NCBI GenBank assembly: GCA_032622095.1
Contig: CP136067.1
Coordinates: 127,443,030-127,507,029 of the forward strand
Direction of reading: 5' to 3'
DNA from: Siphonodentalium dalli
Taxonomy: Eukaryota; Mollusca; Scaphopoda; Gadilida; Siphonodentaliidae
Length of the DNA: 64,000 bases
Below the pieces are notes generated by a model. The model did not search any database. It saw nothing but the letters and a program-made list of their open reading frames with translations, and was not told where the DNA came from. Both the position numbers and the translations under genes were made by a program. Positions 54,386 to 64,000 of this stretch are shown piece after piece (the first letter of the stretch is position 1; each line of letters starts with the position of its first letter).

Positions 54386-55554
54386 ACCGTTTTTTCACGG
54401 TGAGTGCGAAAGTGACAATGATCTCTTGACGTCGAGTGACATTATGACAAGACGATGTGACGTTTAGCACAAACATATGTTCCATAGCAACGCCATAGCA
54501 ACACCACCACCACAGTATCTGAACCCGCCTCTTAACGTCTAAGATAATACAGTTTATAATGCACAGTGTAGATACCTTTTGACAGAATGTTGACATTTAT
54601 AATAGTTTGCATCTTCTTGGAGGACATATAGCTGGCAAAACTGCTTGACAAAGTACCATGCCATTCTTAATAGATGGTTAGATCTAAATCGCGTTTTAAA
54701 ATAGACCTTATTATAATTCTATCAATGTCACGAGTGGTAGCACGTTTGATTCTTGTCAGATATTTACAGAGATTTCCTTACACGCAGAGCAAACAAATGT
54801 ATTTATACGTATTTCTTCGGTCAAATCCGAGCAAACTATAGTCCGAGTTTCCTTCAACGTAAACCAGCTGGTGAAATCGGTAGAGGTAATACTGATTTAC
54901 GTCGAAGCACGGTTGCCTTACTTTTCTATAGCGGAATTTATGCCCATATCCCGTGGCGGGAATTTTCGTCAATTTTATTCGACTTTATCACATACATCAA
55001 TTCAAAATACTACATTTATCGGAAAGAGTTATAATATCTTATGCCCATAATGCTGTATTATAATCTAACTGTTGTGTAAACTATGAACAGAATATGCCGT
55101 GTAATTAGGAGTAACCTCACCTTTGATATGTATGTTTACGTCTATAGGAAAGAAGACCAGAACTGTCACGAAGTTCGCAGGTTCAAATGAGTTCGTATTC
55201 TTTCAAAATTATGTAAACATTGTGATAATATATATTTTTAACATTATATTACTACTTTCAGTTGATAACTCTTGTGGTATTCAGAACAATTATGGTTATT
55301 TTAGATGAGCTTAAAGTCCGCTAAAGTAGAGTATGGCAACCAAACTTCGACGTAAACCAGTATTGTCCCTACCGATTTCACTAGCAGACAAGGTGGTTTT
55401 CGTCAAAGAAAACTCAGACTACTATATGGGACTAATATGAACGTATTATCTGTTATAGGTAAACGAGAGGTCAAATAACATGGATGTTTGTTTTGTTTTG
55501 ATATATGAAGGTCGAATATAATTTGCTAAGTGACGTAGTGACAGGGGTTGGGGT
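54386..55554. other. No gene recognised
   Basis: The frame 54753-55034 (93 aa) follows a possible acceptor (GATATTTACAG) but resembles nothing known and lacks a supporting partner. No repeat boundary was seen. Confidence 0.4.
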
Positions 55555-55880
55555 GCCTCCATTGTTGGAAATTTCACACCTGACATAATATAAGTTGGAA
55601 ATTTCAGTTGAAATTGTTCTGTTAATTTGATTTTCCAACCAGTATTGAGTGTGAAACTAATTTTTTTTAAACCAAAGATCGTTGGGAATTTCAAACCTTA
55701 GGGTTGTCATGGTAGAACTAACAACCTCATGGGTGTCATGGTAGAAATTCCAACAGATGGAATCCTTGAGCCTGTTGGAAAATTATAACTTAAGGGTGCA
55801 GGATGCAAATAGAATTTCCCGAACTTGGGAATCTGGATGTGGTTAAATGGTTCAGGGGAGGGGGGGGGGGGTACAGTTGG
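55555..55880. repeat. GTTGGAAATTTC repeat, copy 4
   Basis: TTGTTGGAAATTTCACACCT, ATATAAGTTGGAAATTTCAG and CCAACCAGTATTGAGTGTGA match copies 1-2. A run of about 12 G is at 55860-55871. Confidence 0.5.
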
Positions 55881-56339
55881 ACATTCCTAATCGGACACAC
55901 CCAACTAAAACCTTCTATCCCCATCCCTGCATACGATTAATAGATACAAGTATATTGCGGGCCCGTTCTTCATTTCAGCGCATCAACATGGCTAGTTCAG
56001 CACCTTCAACAAAAGAGCCAACTTAATAGGACACCTCTGGCACCCCCATGCTCAGTATTAAAGCTCGTGGGGCACATCAAACTTTGGTCAGACATAACGA
56101 TTTGCTACATTTAGAAAACCTCAAAACAACAAATCGTGGGGTGAAGATTCCTCGGTCTTTTGTTTTCGACCAGCCCGGGCGCTTCGCGCCCAACTACTTT
56201 CTATTTTTTTTGGACTTAGTAACATGTTATCTTAAGTCAACATACATGTACAGTTGTCAGATATGCATAAATTTGATTTTAATGTATTGTGATACATGAC
56301 ACAACTTTGTACATTATTTTTGGTATTTATATGGCAAGT

Positions 56340-56770
56340 AAATTCGATCTTAAACCGTTCTTTACTGAATGGAACTCCCAGTCAGTTTAAAAAAGTGTAC
56401 ATCGGAATGGTCTATTATTGGTTTGCAGGGATGTACATGTGATAAAAGCAGACGATATATTAATACAAGTACATACGGAGTCATTGATGCTTTAGTATAT
56501 AGAAAGAGTTAAACTGTTCTTTGCTGAATACCCTTCTACCATTCAGTTATAAAATTATACATTGGAATGATATGGAGGGATGTTCAGGAAACATAAGCAG
56601 AGTACTGGCAGCCGAGTAGAAAATACAAACATAGAATGATTCGTGTTAATTGGTGGAAAATGTTCAGATAATAAGTTCAACAATCGGCCTATTGGCCGTT
56701 GAACTTACTATCTGAATATTTCCTGAATGAACTATATTTGTCAGTGATTATTTAGTAAATAAAGGATTAA
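56340..56770. repeat. AATAAGTTCAACA hairpin repeats, two partial copies
   Basis: TCTTAAACCGTTCTTTACTG (56350) and GTTAAACTGTTCTTTGCTGA (56508) are the starts of two tandem copies. The second has the full hairpin ATGTTCAGATAATAAGTTCA...TGAACTTACTATCTGAATAT and ends GGATTAA at 56768. Confidence 0.62.
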
Positions 56771-57168
56771 GTATAAGATGCGGATTACTGAATTGTCATT
56801 TGCGTTACAATCTGGTTCGTTGTGTGTAATTTATCATCTGCGTTACAATATAGTTCGTTGTGTGTGGCACCACACTGTCCACAATGAATCACAACCATGC
56901 ACATGCATATTTGAGAAACCTGGTGTCCGCCAGAAATTTTAGTGCAAATTAGGCACCACCAGCACCCTACAAGACGGACCCAGAGCTCAGACGAAAGTCT
57001 AATCTAACATTGTTTTCAGTTGTTGTTTACATGTTTTTCTTAATATTCTACACTGCTGATTACATAATTTTGTTGACAAGAAAATCCATTAAATATTATA
57101 TTTTGTAATTGTTATGTTATTTATTATATGATCCACACGAGGGCGTAACAGTGTGAGAAGAGAAGAAG

Positions 57169-57406
57169 TTAACTCTTCCATGACTGGAACTCACTGAAAG
57201 CCCTGTGCCATATTCAATGCATTCTCTTATATATGCAAGTCTCCCATAGGGAGCCTCGCATATATAAGATAATACATTGGCCTATAAGCATATGTACATT
57301 GACCATGTAAGCCAGTGTATTCTCTCATATATGTGAGGCTCCCTATGGGAGAATTCACATGCCCTTTAATGCTGTACCAGCGCTGCTCTCGTCATGAAAG
57401 GGTTAA
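57169..57406. mobile_element. piggyBac-like hairpin MITE, CATGAC subfamily
   Basis: TTAA-CTCTTCCATGACTGG...GTCATGAAAGGG-TTAA, 230 bp. The left hairpin (CAATGCATTCTCTTATATAT...ATAATACATTGG) is complete; the right is decayed (TGTGAGGCTCCCTATGGGAG). Confidence 0.78.
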
Positions 57407-57455
57407 GTAGAGTGGAGTATACGCCCACATGCATCCCATGCCTCGAAAGGTACAG

Positions 57456-57624
57456 TAATGCCCTAAATAATTGACTCCTTAACCACAGCAAAATTATGGG
57501 TAATTTTTCAGGATTTAGTCGGAAATATGGCTTGTTGCCATTCATCGGAAAGCTCTCAGTGACTAAATCCTGAAAAAATACCCATAATTCTGCTGTGGTT
57601 AAGGAGTCGATTACTTAGGGCATT
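57456..57624. repeat. Foldback repeat, ATTATGGGTAA family, complete
   Basis: AATGCCCTAAATAATTGACT...AGTCGATTACTTAGGGCATT, with CCTTAACCACAGCA and AATTATGGGTA blocks mirrored around ATGGCTTGTTGCCATTCATC. Arms are about 65 bp. A half copy is at 40259. Confidence 0.75.
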
Positions 57625-58274
57625 GATTAGTTTTTATCGATACAACGGATGCAAAATAAAAAAATAAAAAACAACATACCACAAAAATAAGGAACATGCA
57701 AATGAAAACCGGGTGGTCGAATTTTCAATAAAAGTGAAACACAAAATATAGCTCTCGGTCCGACGCTATTATGTAGTATAATACAAACATGAGCTATCAT
57801 CACACAAATGGTCAGCTGCTTAGCTGGTCACGTGGTGTGTTCTCCCAATAATCTTCATGGAAGCATATAACACTAATTATAATATACTATAATGTTGACT
57901 CATCCAAGATTTTCAAACAGAGTTTGTCTATTAAATTATTCAGGATCGGTCGGTAGAGTGCGCAATATGAAGAGCAAAACTATCGATTTTGACATTCCCA
58001 AGTTCTATCATTAAATGCGGTTATAGGTATAGATCGTGGCACCATAATTGTCCCCGTCCTTAGGGAACACACAAACAGACAGTGTGGTCTGAATACAAAA
58101 GGATCATCGACCTAGGCAATCAAGTATTGACACCAGCACAAACGAGAATGAGATCAGCCATCTTGTTTATTGTAAATGTTTCGATTTTTCCGAAGTCTGC
58201 GAATGCCCCGGGACTGCCGGGAAGGTGGGAACAATGTTTGTCGACACTCCAGTATATTCGAAGGACATTTTAAT

Positions 58275-58445
58275 TGTTTTCGGAAGTTGGGTGTGTGACA
58301 AGAAATCACAACGCGATGCGAAACAACTAACACACAATGTAAGTGCGTGCGTCAAGCAGCATGCAAGAGTTATTCGGCGACGGAACTTACAATGTAAAAT
58401 AGAATAGAATATAATTTCTTCAGCAACTGAAGATGGCCTCATGGG
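58275..58445. repeat. Direct duplication partner of 59885-60020
   Basis: AGTTGGGTGTGTGACAAGA, AAGAGTTATTCGGCGACGGA and AATAGAATATAATTTCTTCA recur in order at 59885-60020. The copies are 1.6 kb apart and have diverged. Confidence 0.6.
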
Positions 58446-58934
58446 AGCACGGGGACATATATGACGGTGTATACACTACACATGTAACGTAGCATATACC
58501 GTCATCATCCATCGTTATATGGTCTTGCTAATCTACTATGATGCTGGTGGGTCCTGCTGAATTCCTATGACGCTGGAATAGGGCAAGATGCTGTGTGTTG
58601 AGAAAATGTACCGTTATTTATTATAAAAAAGAGTTAATGGATGACAAGTAAAATATTAAAATAATGACATTTTGGTTTTTATTAAGCGATCTAATCAAAT
58701 GGCTAATCGTGTAGTTTTGAAACATATGAGTAGCCGTGACATATATATGCAATATATATTTGCATGTACATGTATGTTTCATGCATACACAATCTAGCTT
58801 TTCTAAAATCGCTCGTATATTAGCCCATGCAGGTCTACATAAAGACAAAAATGACTAGCCTAACAGCATTAGCTTGTCCTGCCACGCATAGCACCGCTGG
58901 TTCGATCCTCAAATAAACACGGATTTGTGAGTGG

Positions 58935-59389
58935 AGTGATTTCCATATATATGGCAAGAAACGTGAGCAGAAAGTTATGGGATTATGTTTTTGTCCCATG
59001 TATAGAAAGCCTTGGGACAGAGCGGGACAAGCGTTACAAAAGTTGATAGAAGATATTTTTATTTTTCATTTTTATCTGCGTCTCAGTAGAAACCCTTGGG
59101 ACAGAGCGGGACAGAATGATGTTACAGAAGTTTGTAGAATCGTTTTTATTTCTCATCGTTATCTCCGTCCCATGCAGTATAGTAACAATTGGGACAGAGC
59201 GGGACAGACGTTACAGAAGTTTAAAGAATCGTTTTTATTTCTGGTGATTATCTGCGTACCAGTAGTAACCCTTGGGACAGAGCGGGACAAACGTTACAGG
59301 AGTTTAAAGAATCGTTTTTATTTCTACATGGGACAAAAACATAACCCCATAACTTTCTGCTCACGTTTCTTGCCATATCTAGTGATTTC
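58935..59389. mobile_element. MITE with about 50-bp ends, four internal repeats, 9-bp TSD
   Basis: AGTGATTTC (58935-58943 and 59381-59389) flanks 437 bp. The ends ATATGGCAAGAAACGTGAGC, AGAAAGTTATGGG and TTTTTGTCCCATGTA are perfectly inverted at 59323-59378 apart from small changes. Inside are four repeats of CTTGGGACAGAGCGGGACAA (59011, 59095, 59188, 59272; spacing 84, 93, 84). The long plus frame 58977-59396 (WDRAGQ repeats) is a product of the repeat. Confidence 0.82.
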
Positions 59390-59429
59390 GGAGTGATTTT
59401 GATCTCTCTGCATGCACCGCGCGTGATAT

Positions 59430-59872
59430 GGTTCATACACTGGCAAGTTTGCACGGAATTTTGTGCAGGCATTTTCTCATAGAAAACCCCATAGCGCCAG
59501 AATGTGAAAGACAACATACATATATTTATATAATGCATCTTTACCAAAGCTAACGACATGCGAAGAAAATTTCATGCATTGTTCCACATCGAACGGTGCG
59601 ACTAGCATTTTCCTTCAATACCGTGTGATAGATTCTTGCTAGATAATTGCATGCTATTTACAGGCAAATGTTGGTAGTCGCTATACACATGCGGAACAAC
59701 AGTGTTTTAACTTTTTACTTCTCACATATAGTTGAACAGATGCATTTTATAAGCATTTCAGCTTTCCTATTCTGGCTGATAAATCTGGCACATTAAAGCT
59801 TCTGTATCGAAATGCCTGCAAAAAATACTGACAAATTTGCGAGTGTGTATACACATACCCTAAAAGCGGCGG
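59430..59872. repeat. Older copy of the AGGGTATGTTCATAC MITE
   Basis: GGTTCATACACTGGCAAGTT, TTTCCTTCAATACCGTGTGA, ATAATTGCATGCTATTTACA and the right end GTGTATACACATACCCT match 13714-14150 in order. Confidence 0.65.
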
Positions 59873-60066
59873 TTATTCCGAGTTAAACCAAGTTGGGTGT
59901 CTGATAAGATGTAACCACGAGATACCAAACAAACAATGGAAGTGCGTCAAACAGCAAGAGTTATTCGGCGACGGAAAATTTCAATGAAATAGAATATAAT
60001 TTGTTCAGCAACGATGGCGGCCCCACGTGTGCAGACTAATATGAGCCAGAATAATGTTTATATCGT

Positions 60067-60280
60067 TTAACCCTTTCAGTGCCAAGTCCTATTTTTGTAT
60101 CAACCCATATTTCCTAGATCATTTTTCAAATTTATTGATTATAATAATGTGATACATTGATGAAAAGAGCTCTTAGAGCTTTTCCATCAATGTATCACAT
60201 TATTATAATCAATAAATTTGAAAAATGATCAAGGAAATATGAGTTGATACAAAAATCGGACTTGGCACTGAAAGGGTTAA
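60067..60280. mobile_element. piggyBac-like perfect foldback, ends CCCTTTCAGTGCC
   Basis: TTAA flanks 206 bp that is almost wholly palindromic: CCCTTTCAGTGCCAAGTCC, TTGTATCAACTCATATTTCC and ATTTATTGATTATAATAATG are mirrored around AAGAGCTCTTAGAGCTTTT. Only a few mismatches in about 98-bp arms. Confidence 0.88.
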
Positions 60281-60487
60281 TGATATAGTCCAAGTGTTTT
60301 ATCACTGGTTTCCAAAATGCTAATGTATTTTAGGATGTGAACGTTGAGTAGGACTTTATTAAAGGCAACACGTGACGGCGCGGCAACGTTACTATAAAGT
60401 TCCCAATATTTAACTAAAAATGCACTTTAATGTTGATATTTTTCACTGAGATATAATTATCAACATATATTAAAGCCAATTGTTTGT

Positions 60488-60883
60488 ATGTATATATATG
60501 TGTGTGTGTGTCTGCTTGTAAGTCTGTCACGATTTTGGAGCGTTAAAATATATCAACCTGATGCACTGTGGGGGAACTGTTCCTCGAAAACTCATTCTGC
60601 CCGATCAAAATTCCCATTCCGCGAAAAATTACCTAACTTCTCTGAACTTCTGTGGAATATTGAAAATATAGGACTTGTTTCCAAGGTATTTTACTCTTCG
60701 CATGCTGATTCTTTAGTCCCATATATAGCAAGACAAATAACCAAATTACAAGGATCTGCTCACTCAAATCCACACAAAAAGAAGAAAATTAATGTGTACA
60801 ATCGTGAATTTCAAAGCGAAAGAGATATTTTTTGGAGAACAAATTGCTTATGTTTATCCCCAAGTATCACATCGTTAATTTAA
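60488..60883 (+). other. Unrecognised 131-aa open frame
   Basis: A GTGTGTGT tract precedes REKLPNFSELLWNIENIGLV and SLVPYIARQITKLQG, then a Lys run and FQSERDIFWRTN. There is no known motif and no splice support. It could be a transposon-protein fragment. No neighbour helps. Confidence 0.2.
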
Positions 60884-60889
60884 ACAATA

Positions 60890-61787
60890 CAATTGATAAA
60901 CAATACGCAATTTTAGCCTGAAATAATGCCTTCACATTAACACTACCATATGTTCCGATTCTGTTTTCGGAGTGTTCCGATTCACGACACGCACAATTTC
61001 AGCATTCCGATTCCTGACATGGATAAATGTTTACCGTAATACAGTTAAATGCTTAATTTTGCTGCCTCAACGACCGTTCTATATATGATGGTAATATATC
61101 ATATACTACCGCAGATCTACAACGTCACTGGTGTTGATTTTGATGCGATGTTTTTTTTTATTTCCTAAAATATCTTGAGGTACTTTAATAAAATTCGGAC
61201 ACTTCGTTTTATTAATCCCCGCAGAACAAAGGTCCACATGGGGACCCCTCGTTCCACCATATATTCGATATTTTTCTGTCATCCATGCACCCAAATGTCA
61301 ATATCTGATAGTTCGGTGTTCCCCGTGATTGCAACCTATGTATACATATTGTACTGACAGTGTGTCTGGGGTACAATATATATAGGTTTGGGTAACATAT
61401 TGGACTACATCTCTATAAACATCATTATATATATGGACCCTATGACCACATGAATCAGAACCTGAGCATTGAGTTTGGCCCGAAGAGAGATAATTGAAAA
61501 TACGCGCCCTTGTGCAGTTTATTTTACAAACTTTATAATGTTAATAGGGATCAGGACACAACGCCGCCTGTCAAGACCAAACATAAATGCACATTATATA
61601 CACGAATCAATGTGCGCATGTACATTTAACATTAGTCAGTGGAGGAAATACTATATATCTTAATTTACAGTAATTTAGTAACTGTGTCAGGGAATATTCG
61701 AGCTAATGATTACATGTATATTGTATCATCGTTAATTATTTCGATATACCGTACTTACCTATCTGTCGCTCGTCACAATTTCAAAGT
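60890..61787. other. Nothing recognised
   Basis: AT-rich sequence with GTTCCGATTC repeated three times (60953-61010) in inverted and direct form. Short frames only. Confidence 0.4.
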
Positions 61788-62906
61788 AAGGGTCGTTCCA
61801 CACCGGGCGCGAGCGAGCGATTGTAACGGCCGTTTTCTGACGTCCGTAGCAGTTCAAAGCGCGCGATTTTTATTTTCACACCGCTTCGTTACGCGCGCAG
61901 GCTTTTGTAATATTTCCACTGTTTTCCTCTATAGATGTGCCCTGTCCACTGCGAGTTTTTGTTACCTGTTTGTGGTGTCGGGTGAAATGGTCTCTTAGAT
62001 TCTTCCATTTGTCTTTACATTGTTGGGCTGTTGAGAAAATAAACAAAAATATGCATTATTTTCAACCATCATCACATGTACTGTTTTTCATGACCTATTT
62101 ATTGATATCAATAATTCATTTTATGACAACACTAAATGAGTTCTTGATATCACAAAATAGGTAATAAATATGAAACTGCGCCACATAGTCTCAAAATTAT
62201 AACTGAAAATGTAAAAAATAGTTGCAGGCATATGTAATGTAATTGAACATTTTGAATATAATATGCTCACTATATACATATATGGCATTTTCAAACTCAT
62301 GTCATTGTCAACTACAATATGTCAAGTGGAATGTGTTAAATGGACTTTCTGAATCTCTGAATTGCGTTTAATTGAATTTCATTCTATAATTCCAGTTTGT
62401 GAGGTTTTTTTTTATCGGTGAGGGGTGGCAGTTCATTTTAATGTGGGCAACGTGACTTCACAAGCTTGGTGTGCCTATTTGGAATGGAATTGTGATTTAA
62501 AAAACTAACCCGACGATCCTGTTACTCCGGCAATCTCTTCCCATGCAATCTCTCTTCTCTTTTTATTCTTATACTCTTGAGATTTTGTGTCATACAGACA
62601 CACATGGCGTTGTACTTCGATAATTAGCCTCTCGCTAAAGTCCTCCATTATCGCGGCGACAAATCAGTGTGCCGTCCTCAAATAGAAAAAATACGGTATG
62701 ATAAACACCCTATTTGAGAGCGGTCCAATTATATCGCTGGTTTGCAACAAAGCGAGAATTCGGTGAAGCATAAAACCACTGCTATAATCACCTCGTCGGT
62801 AGCTTGCGGTGTGAACATAAAAATCGCGCGCTTTGAGCTGCTACGGACGTCAGAAAACGGCCGTTATAATCGCTCGCTCGCGCCCGGTGTGGATCGAACG
62901 ACCTTA
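61788..62906. mobile_element. 1.1-kb TIR element, ends AAGGGTCGTTC
   Basis: AAGGGTCGTTCCACACCGGG, CGCGAGCGAGCGATTGTAAC and TTCTGACGTCCGTAGCAG are mirrored at 62803-62906 in arms of about 105 bp. The arms are strongly GC-rich against the rest of the window. The interior (61900-62800) has no transposase frame. No target duplication was identified. Confidence 0.75.
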
Positions 62907-63165
62907 AAATGTGCGATTTCCGGCGTGAAACTGGCAATTACACTGACGTAGGAAAGTTTTAAACGATGCATACTGTTTATATCAGGAAAATGAGGACATC
63001 AAAAACATTTGATAACATTATTTGAAAATATACTACATAGAGTCTGATTGTATGCCCCTTCAATAAAGACACAATCTAAGGGCCACCCCATGGATACGTT
63101 TATTGCTAGAAAACTGGACGTTTCTAGTCGAAATCTCCCGAGCATCGCTCGGGCGACAATTGAAC

Positions 63166-63717
63166 TTAAAGGATACTGTACTCAAATGTTGTTGTTGGTT
63201 TCTATAGTCTCTGAGTCTCATATATAAGGTAACCATATTTCCGTTATTTGAAAGTCTGTTGAGTACGAAGTAATGTTACGGATGGCAGATTAGCCTGAAT
63301 GCGAAAATACCAGTTGTCGTTGTCGAGTAATTTTTGGACAGTTTTCAAGCAAATGATATGCATACTATTCCCATATACTCATTTAAGGCATTGTATAGTC
63401 ACTAGTCAGTGAGTGGCTTGAGTTTACACCCCGTATCAACATTTTACCCATTCATGTGTGCCACGCGTTGCCAAATCCACTATCCGTGAATAATTTTGAT
63501 TACGTCTTGTACACGGAAATTCGTAATTTAATTTATGGCTCCAGCCATAAATTCAATTTATATCAAATTATTAACTTTGATTTTAAGATAACCAATTAAC
63601 CCGAACGTTTACAGAATACATCCTCGACTCAAATTAAGCAGTTTCCTATATATTAACGATATTAGATCGTTGTTATCACCGGGAATTTATTGAAAATGGC
63701 GTACAGTACACCTTTAA
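63166..63717. mobile_element. T2-like MITE, uninterrupted sister of 43725-44699
   Basis: TTAA-AGGATACTGTACTCAAATG...GCGTACAGTACACCT-TTAA, 544 bp. It aligns end to end with the 43.7-kb copy and keeps the unoccupied TTAA at 63596-63599 where copy B of the piggyBac-like MITE sits in the sister. Confidence 0.88.
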
Positions 63718-64000
63718 CTCGGGCGACTTCCGCACATATACAAGGCGGGAATCGGAGCGAAAACATAAATCACCGTTTTCAACATTTTGCTGATTTATTT
63801 TTTGGCAACAAAATGATCGGGGAACATGTCTCGGTTGTCGCTAGAGCTAAACATTAACATAATATAATATTAAACTTACCTTATATCTGTTTTCTTCAAG
63901 TTTTTCTGCCGATAAACCATAAAATTGCCCGGTCGACCACCGGAATAACTCACAAGGGAATCGGCGTTTGCTCGGACTAATGACTTTTCGAGGAACAGAT

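Noticed and set aside
58870-58925. GGTTCGATCC box suggesting a tRNA
   Set aside because: No matching acceptor or anticodon stem can be formed around it.
58977-59396. 139-aa frame with repeated WDRAGQ
   Set aside because: It spans a MITE's inverted ends and internal tandem repeat; no start or splice context.

Overview
The window is animal nuclear DNA: AT-rich, intron- and transposon-dominated, with spliced coding exons and no bacterial gene organisation. A mollusc is the best guess. The one clear host gene ends in a Cys-x-Cys-x-Cys / Thr-Ser-Ala / transmembrane tail that I recall, without having checked, from predicted molluscan surface proteins.

Host gene (+ strand). Six phase-compatible exons encode a receptor-like protein: a hydrophobic signal-type exon (973-1024, tentative), a C-type lectin domain split over two exons (31095-31266, 33002-33219), a PAN/Apple-like Cys domain (36874-37134), a short linker exon (39422-39517), and a last exon with a single transmembrane helix and stop (44736-45046). 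Its N terminus lies outside the window. Two further possible exons of unknown genes are at 50702-50899 (+) and 51159-51321 (-).

Helitron clusters (14.5-26.7 kb, 28.0-29.2 kb, 33.3-35.5 kb). Head-to-tail elements read on the minus strand begin TCTCATATATAT or TCTA..., and end in a CCCG...CGGG hairpin plus CTAG between A and T. Most are non-autonomous with internal repeats of about 122 bp. One, 20166-26682, holds a broken Rep gene (HUH and double-Tyr motifs present, helicase absent) and tandem arrays apparently made from its own coding sequence.

TTAA-target MITEs are spread through the window. CCCTTT-ended families look piggyBac-like and AGG-ended families look like T2/Kolobok. In three cases the uninterrupted site can be read: one in a second MITE copy, two as restored LINE reading frame. 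A fourth nested insertion, with an 8-bp target duplication, is at 6822-7241.

LINE relics lie at 2.3, 3.4-5.8, 5.9-7.5, 26.7, 37.4-38.2 and 40.4-41.1 kb, all decayed. Larger inverted-repeat elements are at 10868-12910, 41128-43051 and 61788-62906. I found no tRNA, rRNA or CRISPR. Stretches with nothing recognisable are stated as such.
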